Shown here: positions 38,665-47,048 of the stretch, piece by piece
Numbering within the stretch: the first letter of the stretch is position 1
Layout: each line of letters opens with the position of its first letter
NCBI GenBank assembly: GCA_945910005.1
Contig: OX246748.1
Span: forward strand, 13,145,733-13,209,732
DNA length: 64,000 nucleotides
Reading direction: 5' to 3'
Source of the DNA: Isoperla grammatica
Taxonomy: Eukaryota > Arthropoda > Insecta > Plecoptera > Perlodidae
The notes under the pieces: generated by a model
Told to the model about the DNA's origin: nothing
Seen by the model: the letters and a program-made list of their open reading frames with translations, nothing else
Database searches by the model: none
Translations under genes and position numbers: made by a program

Positions 38665-38837
38665 TCACTGTTGCCCACCCTGGGGCTGCTGGGAGGTGGT
38701 CTGCTGGTCTGTCTTGGCGCCCTGCTTCTCTATCTCCGCTCGAAGCTGTTGGCTGAAGTCGTCTTCCACGTTATCGTCGTCCCAGTTGTCCTCCCACACG
38801 CTTATGTCCTCCTCGTCTTCATCCTTGCCCGTCCAAT
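38665..38837 (-). CDS. SEM1: SEM1/DSS1, last coding exon
   Basis: The acceptor cttccccacattccag precedes 38837. The exon encodes [20 protein letters not shown], then [20 protein letters not shown], and a Q-rich tail to TGA at 38665-38667. The tryptophan- and acid-rich core [14 protein letters not shown] is the hallmark of SEM1 (DSS1/SHFM1). This very acidic, largely disordered small protein is a stoichiometric subunit of the 26S proteasome lid, and also binds BRCA2 and the TREX-2 mRNA-export complex. Joined to the exon at 42779-42851 it gives an 81-residue protein, against about 70 in human. The extra length is the C-terminal '[16 protein letters not shown]' tail replacing the short vertebrate end. 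The plus-strand frames over this exon are shadows. Confidence 0.96.
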
Positions 38838-39064
38838 CTGGAATGTGGGGAAGAGTTAAGACGATGCTCCAACCAGGGCATTTTCTGAGTTGAATTCTAT
38901 GACCACGTATAGGGAACATGCAACTGGTCACAAGTTTGATCTGGGGAGATATTTTGCAATGTTAGTTTGATTTATTGTTTTTGATAATCTATAACTCAAG
39001 TGTCAATCACCTTTACAATAATTAATTTGTATTGCATGAAGTAATAACAATTAGCAAAAAAGTT

Positions 39065-39150
39065 TTCCCCACCTGGGAATCGCACCCGGGTCTTTCGTTA
39101 ATTCGTAACGCCGAAAGACCCGGTTTCGATTCCCGGCTGTGGCAAGCTTG
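39065..39150. repeat. Palindrome with tRNA T-arm-like sequence on each strand
   Basis: Around the centre 'gttaattcgtaac' the two arms carry 'gaaagacccgg' followed by 'tttcgattcccgg' on the plus strand and 'gtgcgattcccaggt' on the minus strand. Both look like the B-box half of a tRNA or tRNA-derived SINE. Neither arm has a full cloverleaf, so I do not call a tRNA gene. Confidence 0.55.
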
Positions 39151-39324
39151 TACGACAACGGCATCACTTGACATCATTGCCCATAAAGCTGGCTTATAGC
39201 TTTAAACCTGTGTAATCATACTTTCCAACTCATGGGTATGAGATTGTGATTTACTAAGACATGTGTTCTAGTTGTTGTGTAGGCCTACAAACAGCGCGAT
39301 TTTTTTCATTCAAAATAGCATTTG

Positions 39325-39769
39325 CAGGGGCGGACTGGCATAAAAAGGCTCAGGATGCTGGGTTTCGGGGGGCCCGCACGAGATGGCGTGGCGCAGCTGG
39401 GGTCTAAGGCGAAGCCCCAGCTGCCGGAGGCAAATAGGCCTACGGCAAAGGCGCAATTTTTTTTTGGGTTGCATTAAATTTTATGGGCTAAAATGCGATT
39501 TTAGAGCGCGATTAACAGAGGCCACCCTACCAAAAGCAAAATAATTTCAGTTATATTCAATTAATTCATTGAATATGATACAATAAATATTACAATAAAT
39601 TCAATTATAATTTCAAAATAATGCTTTTTAGAGTGGGGTTCAGATTTTTTAGCAATATACAGAGAAGTATTTGTACCATAGGAACTTTCTGGTGGCCGCC
39701 CGGGGGCCCGGACTTACAAAGGGCCCGGGATGCGATCGCATCCCTTCATCCCTAGCCAGTCTGCGCCTG
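39325..39769 (+). mobile_element. hAT MITE, left copy
   Basis: It starts CAGGGGCGGACTGGC and ends GCCAGTCTGCGCCTG. It shares the body with copies at 41377 and 50001: 'cagctggggtct', 'gaagccccagct', 'aacagaggccaccctacc' and 'gggatgcgatcgcatccc'. Left flank agcatttg, right flank gcaattcc. Confidence 0.92.
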
Positions 39770-39784
39770 GCAATTCCCCTGGCC

Positions 39785-41368
39785 CTAGCTTCCCCATTGT
39801 AAGACTGAAAAAATACACCTGTTTACCAAAAACACGGTACAGTAGACCAACATGTAATTACACATGATTTAATTATATGTATCACATTGTAGATAATTAA
39901 ACGTTGATTAAAACAGATCTTTATTATTATTGTACTACACTATTGTATAATTGAAACTCCTACCCCTGTTTACCAAAACATGGTACCGTAGACCAACCTG
40001 TAACTACACATGATTAAATTATGTATCTTATTGTAGATAATTAAATGTTGATTAAAACAGATCTTTAAAAAGTAGTTTAATCAAACTCGTTTTGGAGATG
40101 ACGCAATCCCTATCTTTCCCATTGTAAGATTGAAAAACCTACACCTGTTTACCAAAACACGGTACAGTGTCCAACATGTAACTACACATGATTAAATTAT
40201 GTATCACATTGTAGATAATTAAACGTTGATTAAAACAGATCTTTAAAAAGTAGTTGTAATTAAACTCGTTTTGGAGATTACGCAATTCACCTACCATACC
40301 CATTGTAAGAGTGAAAAAACCTACACCTGTTTACCAGAAACATGGAACAGTGGACCAAAATGTAACTACACATGGTTAAATTTTGTTTTACGTTGCAGAT
40401 AATTAAACGATAATTAATAAAAAGCTTTAAAAAGTAGATGTAATTAAACTCGTTTTGGAGATGACGCAATCCCTATCTTTCCCATTGTAAGATTGAAAAA
40501 CCTACACCTGTTTACCAAAACACGGTACAGTAGTCCAACATGTAACTACACATGATTAAATAATGTATCTTATTGTAGATAATTAAATGTTGATTAAAAC
40601 AGATCTTTAAAAAGTAGTTTAATCAAACTCGTTTTGGAGATGACGCAATCCCTATCTTTCCCATTGTAAGATTGAAAAACCTACACCTGTTTACCAAAAC
40701 ACGGTACAGTGTCCAACATGTAACTACACATGATTAAATTATGTATCACATTGTAGATAATTAAACGTTGATTAAAACAGATCTTTAAAAAGTAGTTGTA
40801 ATTAAACTCGTTTTGGAGATTACGCAATTCACCTACCATACCCATTGTAAGAGTGAAAAAACCTACACCTGTTTACCAGAAACATGGAACAGTGGACCAA
40901 AATGTAACTACACATGGTTAAATTTTGTTTTACGTTGCAGATAATTAAACGATAATTAATAAAAAGCTTTAAAAAGTAGATGTAATTAAACTCGTTTTGG
41001 AGATGACGCAATCCCTATCTTTCCCATTGTAAGATTGAAAAACCTACACCTGTTTACCAAAACACGGTACAGTAGTCCAACATGTAACTACACATGATTA
41101 AATTATGTATCTTATTGTAGATAATTAAATGTTGATTAAAACAGATCTTTAAAAAGTAGTTTAATCAAACTCGTTTTGGAGATTACGCAATTCACCTATC
41201 GTACCCATTGTAAGAGTGAAAAAACCTACACCTGTTTACCAAACACGGTACAGTAAACCAACATGTAACTACACATGATTAAATTATGTATCACATTGTA
41301 GATAATTAAATGCTGATTAAAACAAGACTTTAAAAAGTAGATGTAATCAAACTTGTTTTGGAGATTAA
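39785..41368. repeat. Tandem array, ~180-bp unit, ~9 copies, inside the compound element
   Basis: The unit contains 'cccattgtaagattgaaaaa', 'cctacacctgtttacca', 'catgtaactacacatgatta', 'attgtagataattaaa' and 'caaactcgttttggagat'. A higher-order period of 542 bp (three units) is clear: 40070-40611 and 40612-41153 are nearly identical. The two identical 60-residue minus-strand ORFs (40287-40469 and 40829-41011) are repeat by-products. Confidence 0.92.
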
Positions 41369-41376
41369 GCAATTCC

Positions 41377-41821
41377 CAGGGGCGGACTGGCATAAAAAGG
41401 CCCGCACGAGGTGGCATGGCGTAGCTGGGGTCTGGGGTGAAGCCCCAGCCACCGGAGGCAAATACGCCAAAGACGCAAAATTTGTTTTGTGTTGCATTGA
41501 ATTTTATGGCAAAAAATGCGATTTTAGGACGCGTTTAACAGAGGCCACCCTACCAGTAGCAAAATAATTTCAATTCTATTCAATTAATTCATTGAATATT
41601 TACAATTAATATTACAATAAATACAATTATAAATTTCAAAATAATACTTATAAAGTGGGGTTAAGATTTTTTTTAGCAATATACAGAGAAGTATTTGTAT
41701 CATAGGACCTTGGAGCTTGTTTCCTTGCTTGCTAGTAACTTGGTGGCCGCCCGAGGTACCGGAACTGCCAAAGGGCCCGGGATGCGATCGCATCCCGGCA
41801 TCCCTAGCCAGTCCGCGCCTG
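41377..41821 (+). mobile_element. hAT MITE, right copy
   Basis: It starts CAGGGGCGGACTGGC and ends GCCAGTCCGCGCCTG. It is roughly 85 percent similar to the left copy by eye, with a ~29-bp deletion near the left end and an insertion near 41705-41740. Left flank gcaattcc, right flank agcatttg. Confidence 0.92.
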
Positions 41822-41993
41822 AGCATTTGTATTGTTTTCCTCTCAAGATTCACAATAAATACTCACAATTAGTATCAGATCAATATTTAAAGTGATTACA
41901 ACACGGGTACTTATTTCTATTCAAAGTTGACATATTTAATTACCTGTCATAAACACTGTGAGGTTCGCGGGTCTATTACAGAGATTTATAGTC

Positions 41994-42141
41994 GATTTAC
42001 AGCTACGCGTTGCGAGCGAAGCGAAGGCGAGAGCTCCAATCAGTGGCCGAGTTTGCGTGAAACTATTAACTTCTTTGCATGAAACTCGGCCGCTGATTGG
42101 AGCTCGCGCCCTCGCTTCGCTCGCAACGTGTAGCTGTAAAC
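41994..42141. repeat. Hairpin element, ~65-bp arms
   Basis: The left arm 41994-42059 and right arm 42078-42141 pair with few mismatches ('ttgcgagcgaagcga', 'gagctccaatcag', 'ggccgagttt'). It is GC-richer than its surroundings. ORFs reading across both arms are palindrome artefacts. Confidence 0.85.
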
Positions 42142-42217
42142 GTAGCATAAAACTTTCGTTTCCTCGCTTCGCCTGCGCGTGGATGGAAGTGGGTGTAAGG
42201 GGAGGAAATTCTCCTCA

Positions 42218-42543
42218 TAATGGTCGATGCACAATAGCCCGGGAAGGAGCTCCGGTAAAGGTGCATTCACAATCTTTACTAGGCTAGTACTATGGTTTAA
42301 TGATTAAGACCTTCGTCACAGCCAATCAGAGCGCAGTATTCTCCCTCCCAGCCAATGAAAGAAGCCTGTGGCTTCGTCTTAATCATTAAACCATAGGGCC
42401 TAGGCTAGTACTAGGGGCTAGGCCTAGTAAAGATTGTGAATGCACCTTAACGGTAACGGGAAAGTTCGCTATAATTTAAAATTGCCCGGTAACGTTAACG
42501 CTAACGGGAAGCTCCTTCCCGGGCTATTGTCCACCGACCATTA
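42218..42543. mobile_element. Three nested inverted repeats
   Basis: The outer arms 42218-42252 and 42510-42543 share 'acaatagcccgggaaggagc'. The middle arms 42258-42291 and 42408-42448 share 'aaggtgcattcacaatcttt'. The inner arms 42290-42310 and 42376-42396 share 'ctatggtttaatgattaaga'. Each pair is centred roughly on the next, suggesting insertion of one MITE within another or a composite foldback. Confidence 0.85.
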
Positions 42544-42778
42544 CTCTGTACCAATCTTTGGGTGACGGCCACTTTAGACTAGAAATTGCTAGAAGTCTGT
42601 CAAACGTCATGAAGGTTAGGTAGGCCTAAGGCCCTAAGCAAGACAAGAATTCGCGCAGTCATTGCATTCTACTAGGCCTACGTGCTTACTATGCCTACCA
42701 TGTTTCTTGATCAGACTGAATATCGATAAAATTTTATGAATTATGGTTTTAAAGTGTTTAGATGATTATTCATTATAC

Positions 42779-42851
42779 CTTCGACGGGAAATTCTTCAAA
42801 TTCGTCGTCTTCTTCTAGAAGTCCCAAATCGAGTTTCGTTTTGTCTGCCAT
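42779..42851 (-). CDS. SEM1: SEM1/DSS1, first coding exon
   Basis: The ATG at 42851 begins MADKTKLDLGLLEEDDEFEE, followed by FPVE and a split codon. The donor G|GTATAATG follows 42779. The LGLLEEDDEFEEFP block is strictly conserved in SEM1 orthologues and is the acidic N-terminal binding stretch. The split codon completes as Asp (GAT) across the 3.9-kb intron and restores the E-D-W junction of the family. The gene is divergent from the Mpv17-family gene, whose start codon lies 508 bp away. Confidence 0.96.
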
Positions 42852-43358
42852 TTTTGATGAACCTTTCCAACGCACTGCCATCTAAACTACCATGATTTCC
42901 ATTCATTGCATATCTGATTGATTCCAAATTAAGGTAGGCTGTGGTCATGGCGGGTTGTTTGTAAACACTATTCATTTTTTGTTGGGTTTTCCTTGAGAAA
43001 TATCCTTATTTATACGTCATTAGCTCGTATATATGTATATATTTAATCAATTTTATTGATACAGAACCGCTACTTTTGTGTAGAGTTGTTGTTTTTGTCT
43101 GAAGTTGATCTTTGTCGGTACCGGTACATACAGTAGAGTGAGTTGATACGCTTATAACCTCACTTCTTGCCACTCGATTTCACTTGACGTGCGCTCGTGT
43201 TCAGACAAAACGTTAGGCAATGCCTTACTTGAAGAAAAATTGTTATTCACTATTAATTATTCACTATTATATGCATATTTTTTATTGGTTTTAGGTGAAA
43301 ATAAGCCAGATCCAACATTAAGGTGAAACTACAAGATCTTTTCTTTGGCTTCATCATC
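42852..43358. promoter_or_regulatory. Putative bidirectional promoter, SEM1 / Mpv17-family
   Basis: This 507-bp interval separates the two divergent start codons. It has no TATA box at an obvious position for either gene. An acceptor-like 'tttttattggttttag' at 43280-43295 suggests the Mpv17-side transcript may have an untranslated first exon here. The promoter role is inferred from arrangement only. Confidence 0.4.
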
Positions 43359-43556
43359 ATGAATGCACTAAGGAATGTATTTAAAAGTTACCAAACATTT
43401 CTGCATAAATACCCATTGTGTACTCAATCAATTCAAGCAGGTACATTAATGGGTTTTGGAGACTTAATTGCACAAACTTTTATTGAGAAGAAGAGTCTGT
43501 CAAATGTTGATCCCCTACGAACTGCAAGGTTTGCCGCTATTGGACTTTGTATTGCG
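43359..43556 (+). CDS. Mpv17-family membrane protein, coding exon 1
   Basis: The ATG at 43359 starts MNALRNVFKSYQTFLHKYPL; 66 codons run to a phase-0 donor (GCG|GTAAGT). The segment 'QAGTLMGFGDLIAQ' is the Mpv17/PMP22 signature, corresponding to TAGSLMGLGDIISQ in human MPV17, and lies in the first membrane helix. The family (Mpv17, Mpv17L, PXMP2, yeast Sym1) are four-helix proteins of the inner mitochondrial or peroxisomal membrane. Loss of MPV17 causes mitochondrial DNA depletion. The joined protein (three exons, 201 residues) resembles MPV17 itself in exon 3. I leave the symbol open because Mpv17-like paralogues exist. The GTG at 43323 is in frame but is not a likely start. Confidence 0.93.
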
Positions 43557-44850
43557 GTAAGTTACGTCTGCTGGCGAAAAGTCTAGGCCTAGGCCTACGC
43601 CTGGATTGGATATTGTAGCCTTCTGCAATTGTAGGGAATAGGGCATACTTTACCCCATAACTTTTCCTTTAACCCACGTGGTCATTTTTACTGACTTCTT
43701 GTAAGAACGGAACTGTAATCGTTACAGTAGGGCCTATGTGTCTCAGATTACCCCCGGCCACATATCTTCTAAAAATAGCTTTGTAAAGAACAAGTGCAGT
43801 TAATTGTTCATCGTTCTATCGAGGTTGGTCTTTTCGACCGGTCGGTCTTACAAGCAGTGCAATTGTGGCAACCCAGTGGCGTATACAAGGGGGGAGGGGA
43901 GGCACAACCCCCCCCCCTTTCGCAACCAAAAAATGAAGATTGGATTGGATTGGAAAAAAATGGAAATATAAATACAAGTATTTTTGCATTAAGTAGCATT
44001 AGTTTTTGTTGAAATTACAAGCATCGATATATAATTCTATTTCTATCTACTAACACGTACCTAGGCCTAGGGCCGGGAGAAAACAGTTAATTTTGTAAAC
44101 ATTTATTTTTTCCAATATTTCGCGTTTAAACGTAACACCCCTCCTGTTCACAAAATGATAACAAAAAAATGAGTTACAATGCTCGCGAAAAAAACATGTT
44201 CAATGAAATAACACGGTATTGTTGATTATGTTCCCCATCTTTGTGTCCAACTGTCCAGTCATTATGACTCCACACACTAAGCTATGCCTTGTCGGCTCGT
44301 CAAAGAGCTGTGACATCGGAAAAATCTATGAATTGGGTTACGGGCGTTGGAGGGGAATTGGTCGGGCGGGGTAGAAGACACGGTTCAACAAGTAGGCCTA
44401 TGAATATTTGTACACGTATGTTTTCGCGCGGGCGTTTACACGTTTAAACGTTTACACGACTCAGCCCTACAACACCTCAGTTCTTGTTGTTATTTGAAGG
44501 ATTTTTTTCTTAATGAGAAAATTGTTGCCAGAAGTTTAGTAATTTTAGTTAAGTTGGCCGCTGTAAAACGCACAGATTTGCACCATAATGACCTTGACGA
44601 GAAAAAATTTCCGGGGGACAAACCCCCCGTTTATTTTTGGTTCCACTCTGTATAATATGAGTTAAAACCCCCCCTTTCCAAAATCCTGGATACGCCACTG
44701 TGTCAACCTTCAAATGTTATGTACATTAAATGTTTTCTGTACAATGTATGAATGTATAATAAATTAAATTAAATCAATAATGAAATAGTAATATGTACGC
44801 TATCGATTCAAAAGACTTTCAACATTAATTCTGATGTGGGACTCTTTCAG
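43557..44850 (+). other. Mpv17-family intron 1
   Basis: GT-AG intron of 1294 bp containing the hAT element 43874-44700. The acceptor gtgggactctttcag ends at 44850. Confidence 0.9.
43874..44700. mobile_element. Non-autonomous hAT element in Mpv17 intron 1
   Basis: The left end is CAGTGGCGTATACAAGGGGG and the right end is CCTGGATACGCCACTG. The 8-bp flanks tggcaacc (43866-43873) and tgtcaacc (44701-44708) match at seven of eight positions. It is 827 bp long. No transposase ORF. Confidence 0.88.
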
Positions 44851-45072
44851 GGCCCAGGGCTGAGAACGTGGTACCTGTTTCTAGACAGGCGTGTGGGACA
44901 GAAGGGAGGCTCAGTAGCATTGAAGAAGGTCTTGCTTGATCAATTCCTATTCGCTCCAATATTCCTAGGAACGTTGTTGACCACGATAGGCCTATCCGGT
45001 GACCAGTCAGTCCTCCATGTTAAGGAAAAGTTGTTTGCAGATTACCCAGATGTACTTCTCACTAATTATTAT
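44851..45072 (+). CDS. Mpv17-family membrane protein, coding exon 2
   Basis: 74 codons, phase 0 at both ends. They begin GPGLRTWYLFLDRR and contain 'LKKVLLDQFLFAPIFLG' and 'ADYPDVLLTNYY'. These match the human MPV17 order GPVVGGWYKVLDR, 'LKKMLLDQGGFAPCFLG', 'DYPDALITNYY' as I know it, covering the middle two membrane helices. The donor TAT|GTAAGTAC is strong. The plus-strand frame extending beyond 45072 is intron. Confidence 0.95.
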
Positions 45073-45763
45073 GTAAGTACTAAGTATCCTTATGACACTA
45101 ATAGCTGCCTTTGGCCGTTACTTTTTCACATGTTCTCGTAAATTAAGCGAGATATAACAAAATTCAGCAATGTCAGTTGTCCCTATTGTGATCCGTATTA
45201 CCGGAACATTACATATGCTTAGACTATAGGCCTAGTTATAATAGTACCATAGTTATAGTAGGCCTACAGTACCAACCTCCTATAGCAGCTCCATTGAATA
45301 ATTTATGCACGGCAACGCTAGCATGGCGTAGCGGTGATAGGGTTGACATAGGCCTACGTTCTTTGGCCTTACCATATAATATCTACCTCAAATTGTTGTA
45401 GTACTACTTTATCGGCTCTCCTTCTACACCTTCAGCCCATAGATAGATCTAGAACCTGTGCGCGCATGTGTTTGCAGTCAAGGAGATAGTTTGAGTTTCA
45501 GTACTGAATGTACATGTACATTCTTGGGACATGTCCAAATTCCGGCTTATCGTAGCTAATTCCAAGTCTAACTCTAGATTTGACGTCATCAACAATAGGT
45601 TACCTCTGCTGATCGTAGATTGTTGTTGACGTCAAGTTTAGACTTAGGCCTAGAATTAGTAACGATGAACCGAAATTCGGACACGTCCTTATACTGTGGT
45701 AATACGTCTGAGATATTTGAACAACGAAGGGAAATGAGAATAACAACACGGTCCCGTGTACAG
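45073..45763 (+). other. Mpv17-family intron 2
   Basis: GT-AG intron of 691 bp. It contains TAGGCCTA words and an imperfect inverted repeat around 45560-45660 ('gacgtcatcaacaatag' against 'tgttgttgacgtcaa'). The acceptor is cccgtgtacag. Confidence 0.9.
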
Positions 45764-45949
45764 GTGTGGCCCTTCGTGCAGATGGTCAACTTCTACGTGG
45801 TCCCGCTCCACTATCAGGTACTCGTGGTGCAGATGGTCGCCGTGTTCTGGAACACGTATCTCTCGTGGAAGTCCAACAAACCGCTGACGGGCTCGGTCGA
45901 AGTCGGGGTCTCGATCACTACGGTCGACGTGGACGACGTTGTCGGATGA
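45764..45949 (+). CDS. Mpv17-family membrane protein, coding exon 3
   Basis: 62 codons including TGA. They begin [20 protein letters not shown] and continue '[19 protein letters not shown]'. This is the highly conserved C-terminal Mpv17 block W-P-x-x-Q-x-x-N-F-x-x-V-P-L-x-Y and W-N-x-Y-L-S-W-K. Human MPV17 ends shortly after SWK. Here about 24 further residues follow ([20 protein letters not shown]), a longer acidic tail. The exon is GC-rich at third positions compared with exons 1 and 2. ORFs on the minus strand over it are shadows. Confidence 0.95.
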   Translation: MWPFVQMVNFYVVPLHYQVLVVQMVAVFWNTYLSWKSNKPLTGSVEVGVSITTVDVDDVVG

Positions 45950-46324
45950 CGCGCTGACCGCAGTAGAGTCTAGGCCGTCCTCTCGGGGTAAATACCGTCG
46001 ACGTGTTACACAGGAGCTGCGTTCCAGAATTCGTCGGTTTACTAATCTCACTCGACCAACAGTTCAAACAACCAACAGTCCAATATACATAGCCTACATT
46101 GGATTGCTTCTTACATGCGTCAGAATCAATCTTTAAGTAACAGATCAATTCTATTGGTTATTCCCTTGATTTACGAAGCAAAACAAATCCCATTAGTGTC
46201 CCTTTCATGTCATGGCGTCAAGGCAGGTAATCCGAGGTTACTTGTGACTTGTGAGATGAATTCTGGAACACAGCTTTAGTGTCTGTGTTGTGGAGTTGTG
46301 GAGTGATGTTGATGATGTTGGTAC

Positions 46325-47048
46325 TAGGGCTGGCACGTATAAGTGCCCCACGACTTTTAAACGTTTAATAGTTTGTAGCTAAAATTAATTGTCCACTTTG
46401 CTCCCGCTGCTTTGTCGCCGTTAATCTCAATTCAAACAACTGGACACATTGACCAATCCCGTACACTATTCAAAGATTGTGGAACATTGACAATGATATC
46501 CAGGGGCCGGATTCACAAGAGGTCTTAACTTGGGACCGGTCCTAAGTCCTGCTGTACCGTATGTGCTATTATAAATCCATGGTAGGCCTACTACACGGCC
46601 CAATTGATAACTACTTTCGTGGAAATCACAGTGAACTTAAAATATTGCAAGGCGGTGTTTTAAAGTTAAGTGTTTTGTTTTCTAAAACCTACACATTCTA
46701 AAAACAGAGAAATTTGTATGTCAAGGTAAGTAAACAATATTTATTCATGTTCACACTTCGAAGTCATAGACGTAATGCCACCATCTTTGAAGAAAGATAA
46801 GACCAACTCAGACTGGGCCTAAATTTTGGTCTCAAACGTTTGTTATTTACTAGGGTTTCTTAGCGACGTCGAGTCGAGGCTATGTGGAGGTCCGTATCAG
46901 CCAATGGGGTAGTGGTCCTAAGATTAGGCCAGGCCTAAGTTAAGACCTCTTGTGAATCCGGCCCCAGGAGGTTATGCGTCGACTAAGGATTCGCTTTTAG
47001 TTGGGCTGCTTAAAAGTTTAATGCATTAAACGAAATTGGGCCGCCCTA
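46325..47048. mobile_element. hAT-like element, host of a nested MITE
   Basis: The left end is TAGGGCTGGCAC. The right end is 'gggccgcccta'. The 8-bp flanks gttggtac and gtagatac agree at six positions, consistent with a decayed target duplication. 'cttttaaacgtttaa' and 'aaaagtttaatgcattaaac' lie near opposite ends. It is interrupted by 46504-46964. Confidence 0.6.
46504..46964. mobile_element. MITE with near-perfect terminal inverted repeats
   Basis: The left end GGGCCGGATTCACAAGAGGT continues through 'cttaactt'. The right end is its inverted match for at least 27 bp. The 3-bp flanks CAG/CAG fit a three-base target duplication, as in PIF/Harbinger, although the usual TWA site is not seen. 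Confidence 0.85.

Larger units (their letters stand above)
39325..41821. mobile_element. Compound hAT element flanked by agcatttg duplication
   Basis: Two related 445-bp hAT MITEs (39325-39769 and 41377-41821), in the same orientation, bracket 1607 bp of tandem repeat. The outermost ends are flanked by identical 8-bp sequences, agcatttg at 39317-39324 and 41822-41829. The inner flanks of the two MITEs are also identical to each other, gcaattcc at 39770-39777 and 41369-41376. Neither MITE alone has matching flanks. This is what results if the whole unit moved as one transposon using its outermost ends, or if an excised circle recombined into a resident MITE. Confidence 0.8.
38838..42778 (-). 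other. SEM1 intron, filled with transposons
   Basis: A 3941-bp GT-AG intron: donor GAAG|GTATAATG at 42778 and acceptor at 38838. It contains the tRNA-like palindrome at 39065, the compound hAT element at 39325-41821, the hairpin at 41994 and the nested foldback at 42218. All are non-coding. Confidence 0.9.

Noticed and set aside
38623..38893. Plus-strand hydrophobic ORFs over SEM1 exon 2
   Set aside because: They are antisense shadows of the conserved SEM1 coding sequence.
39065..39150. tRNA gene
   Set aside because: Only T-arm-like halves are present; no acceptor stem, D arm or anticodon arm can be completed.
45589..46148. ORFs of 66-120 codons around Mpv17 exon 3
   Set aside because: Shadows of a GC-rich exon in other frames.
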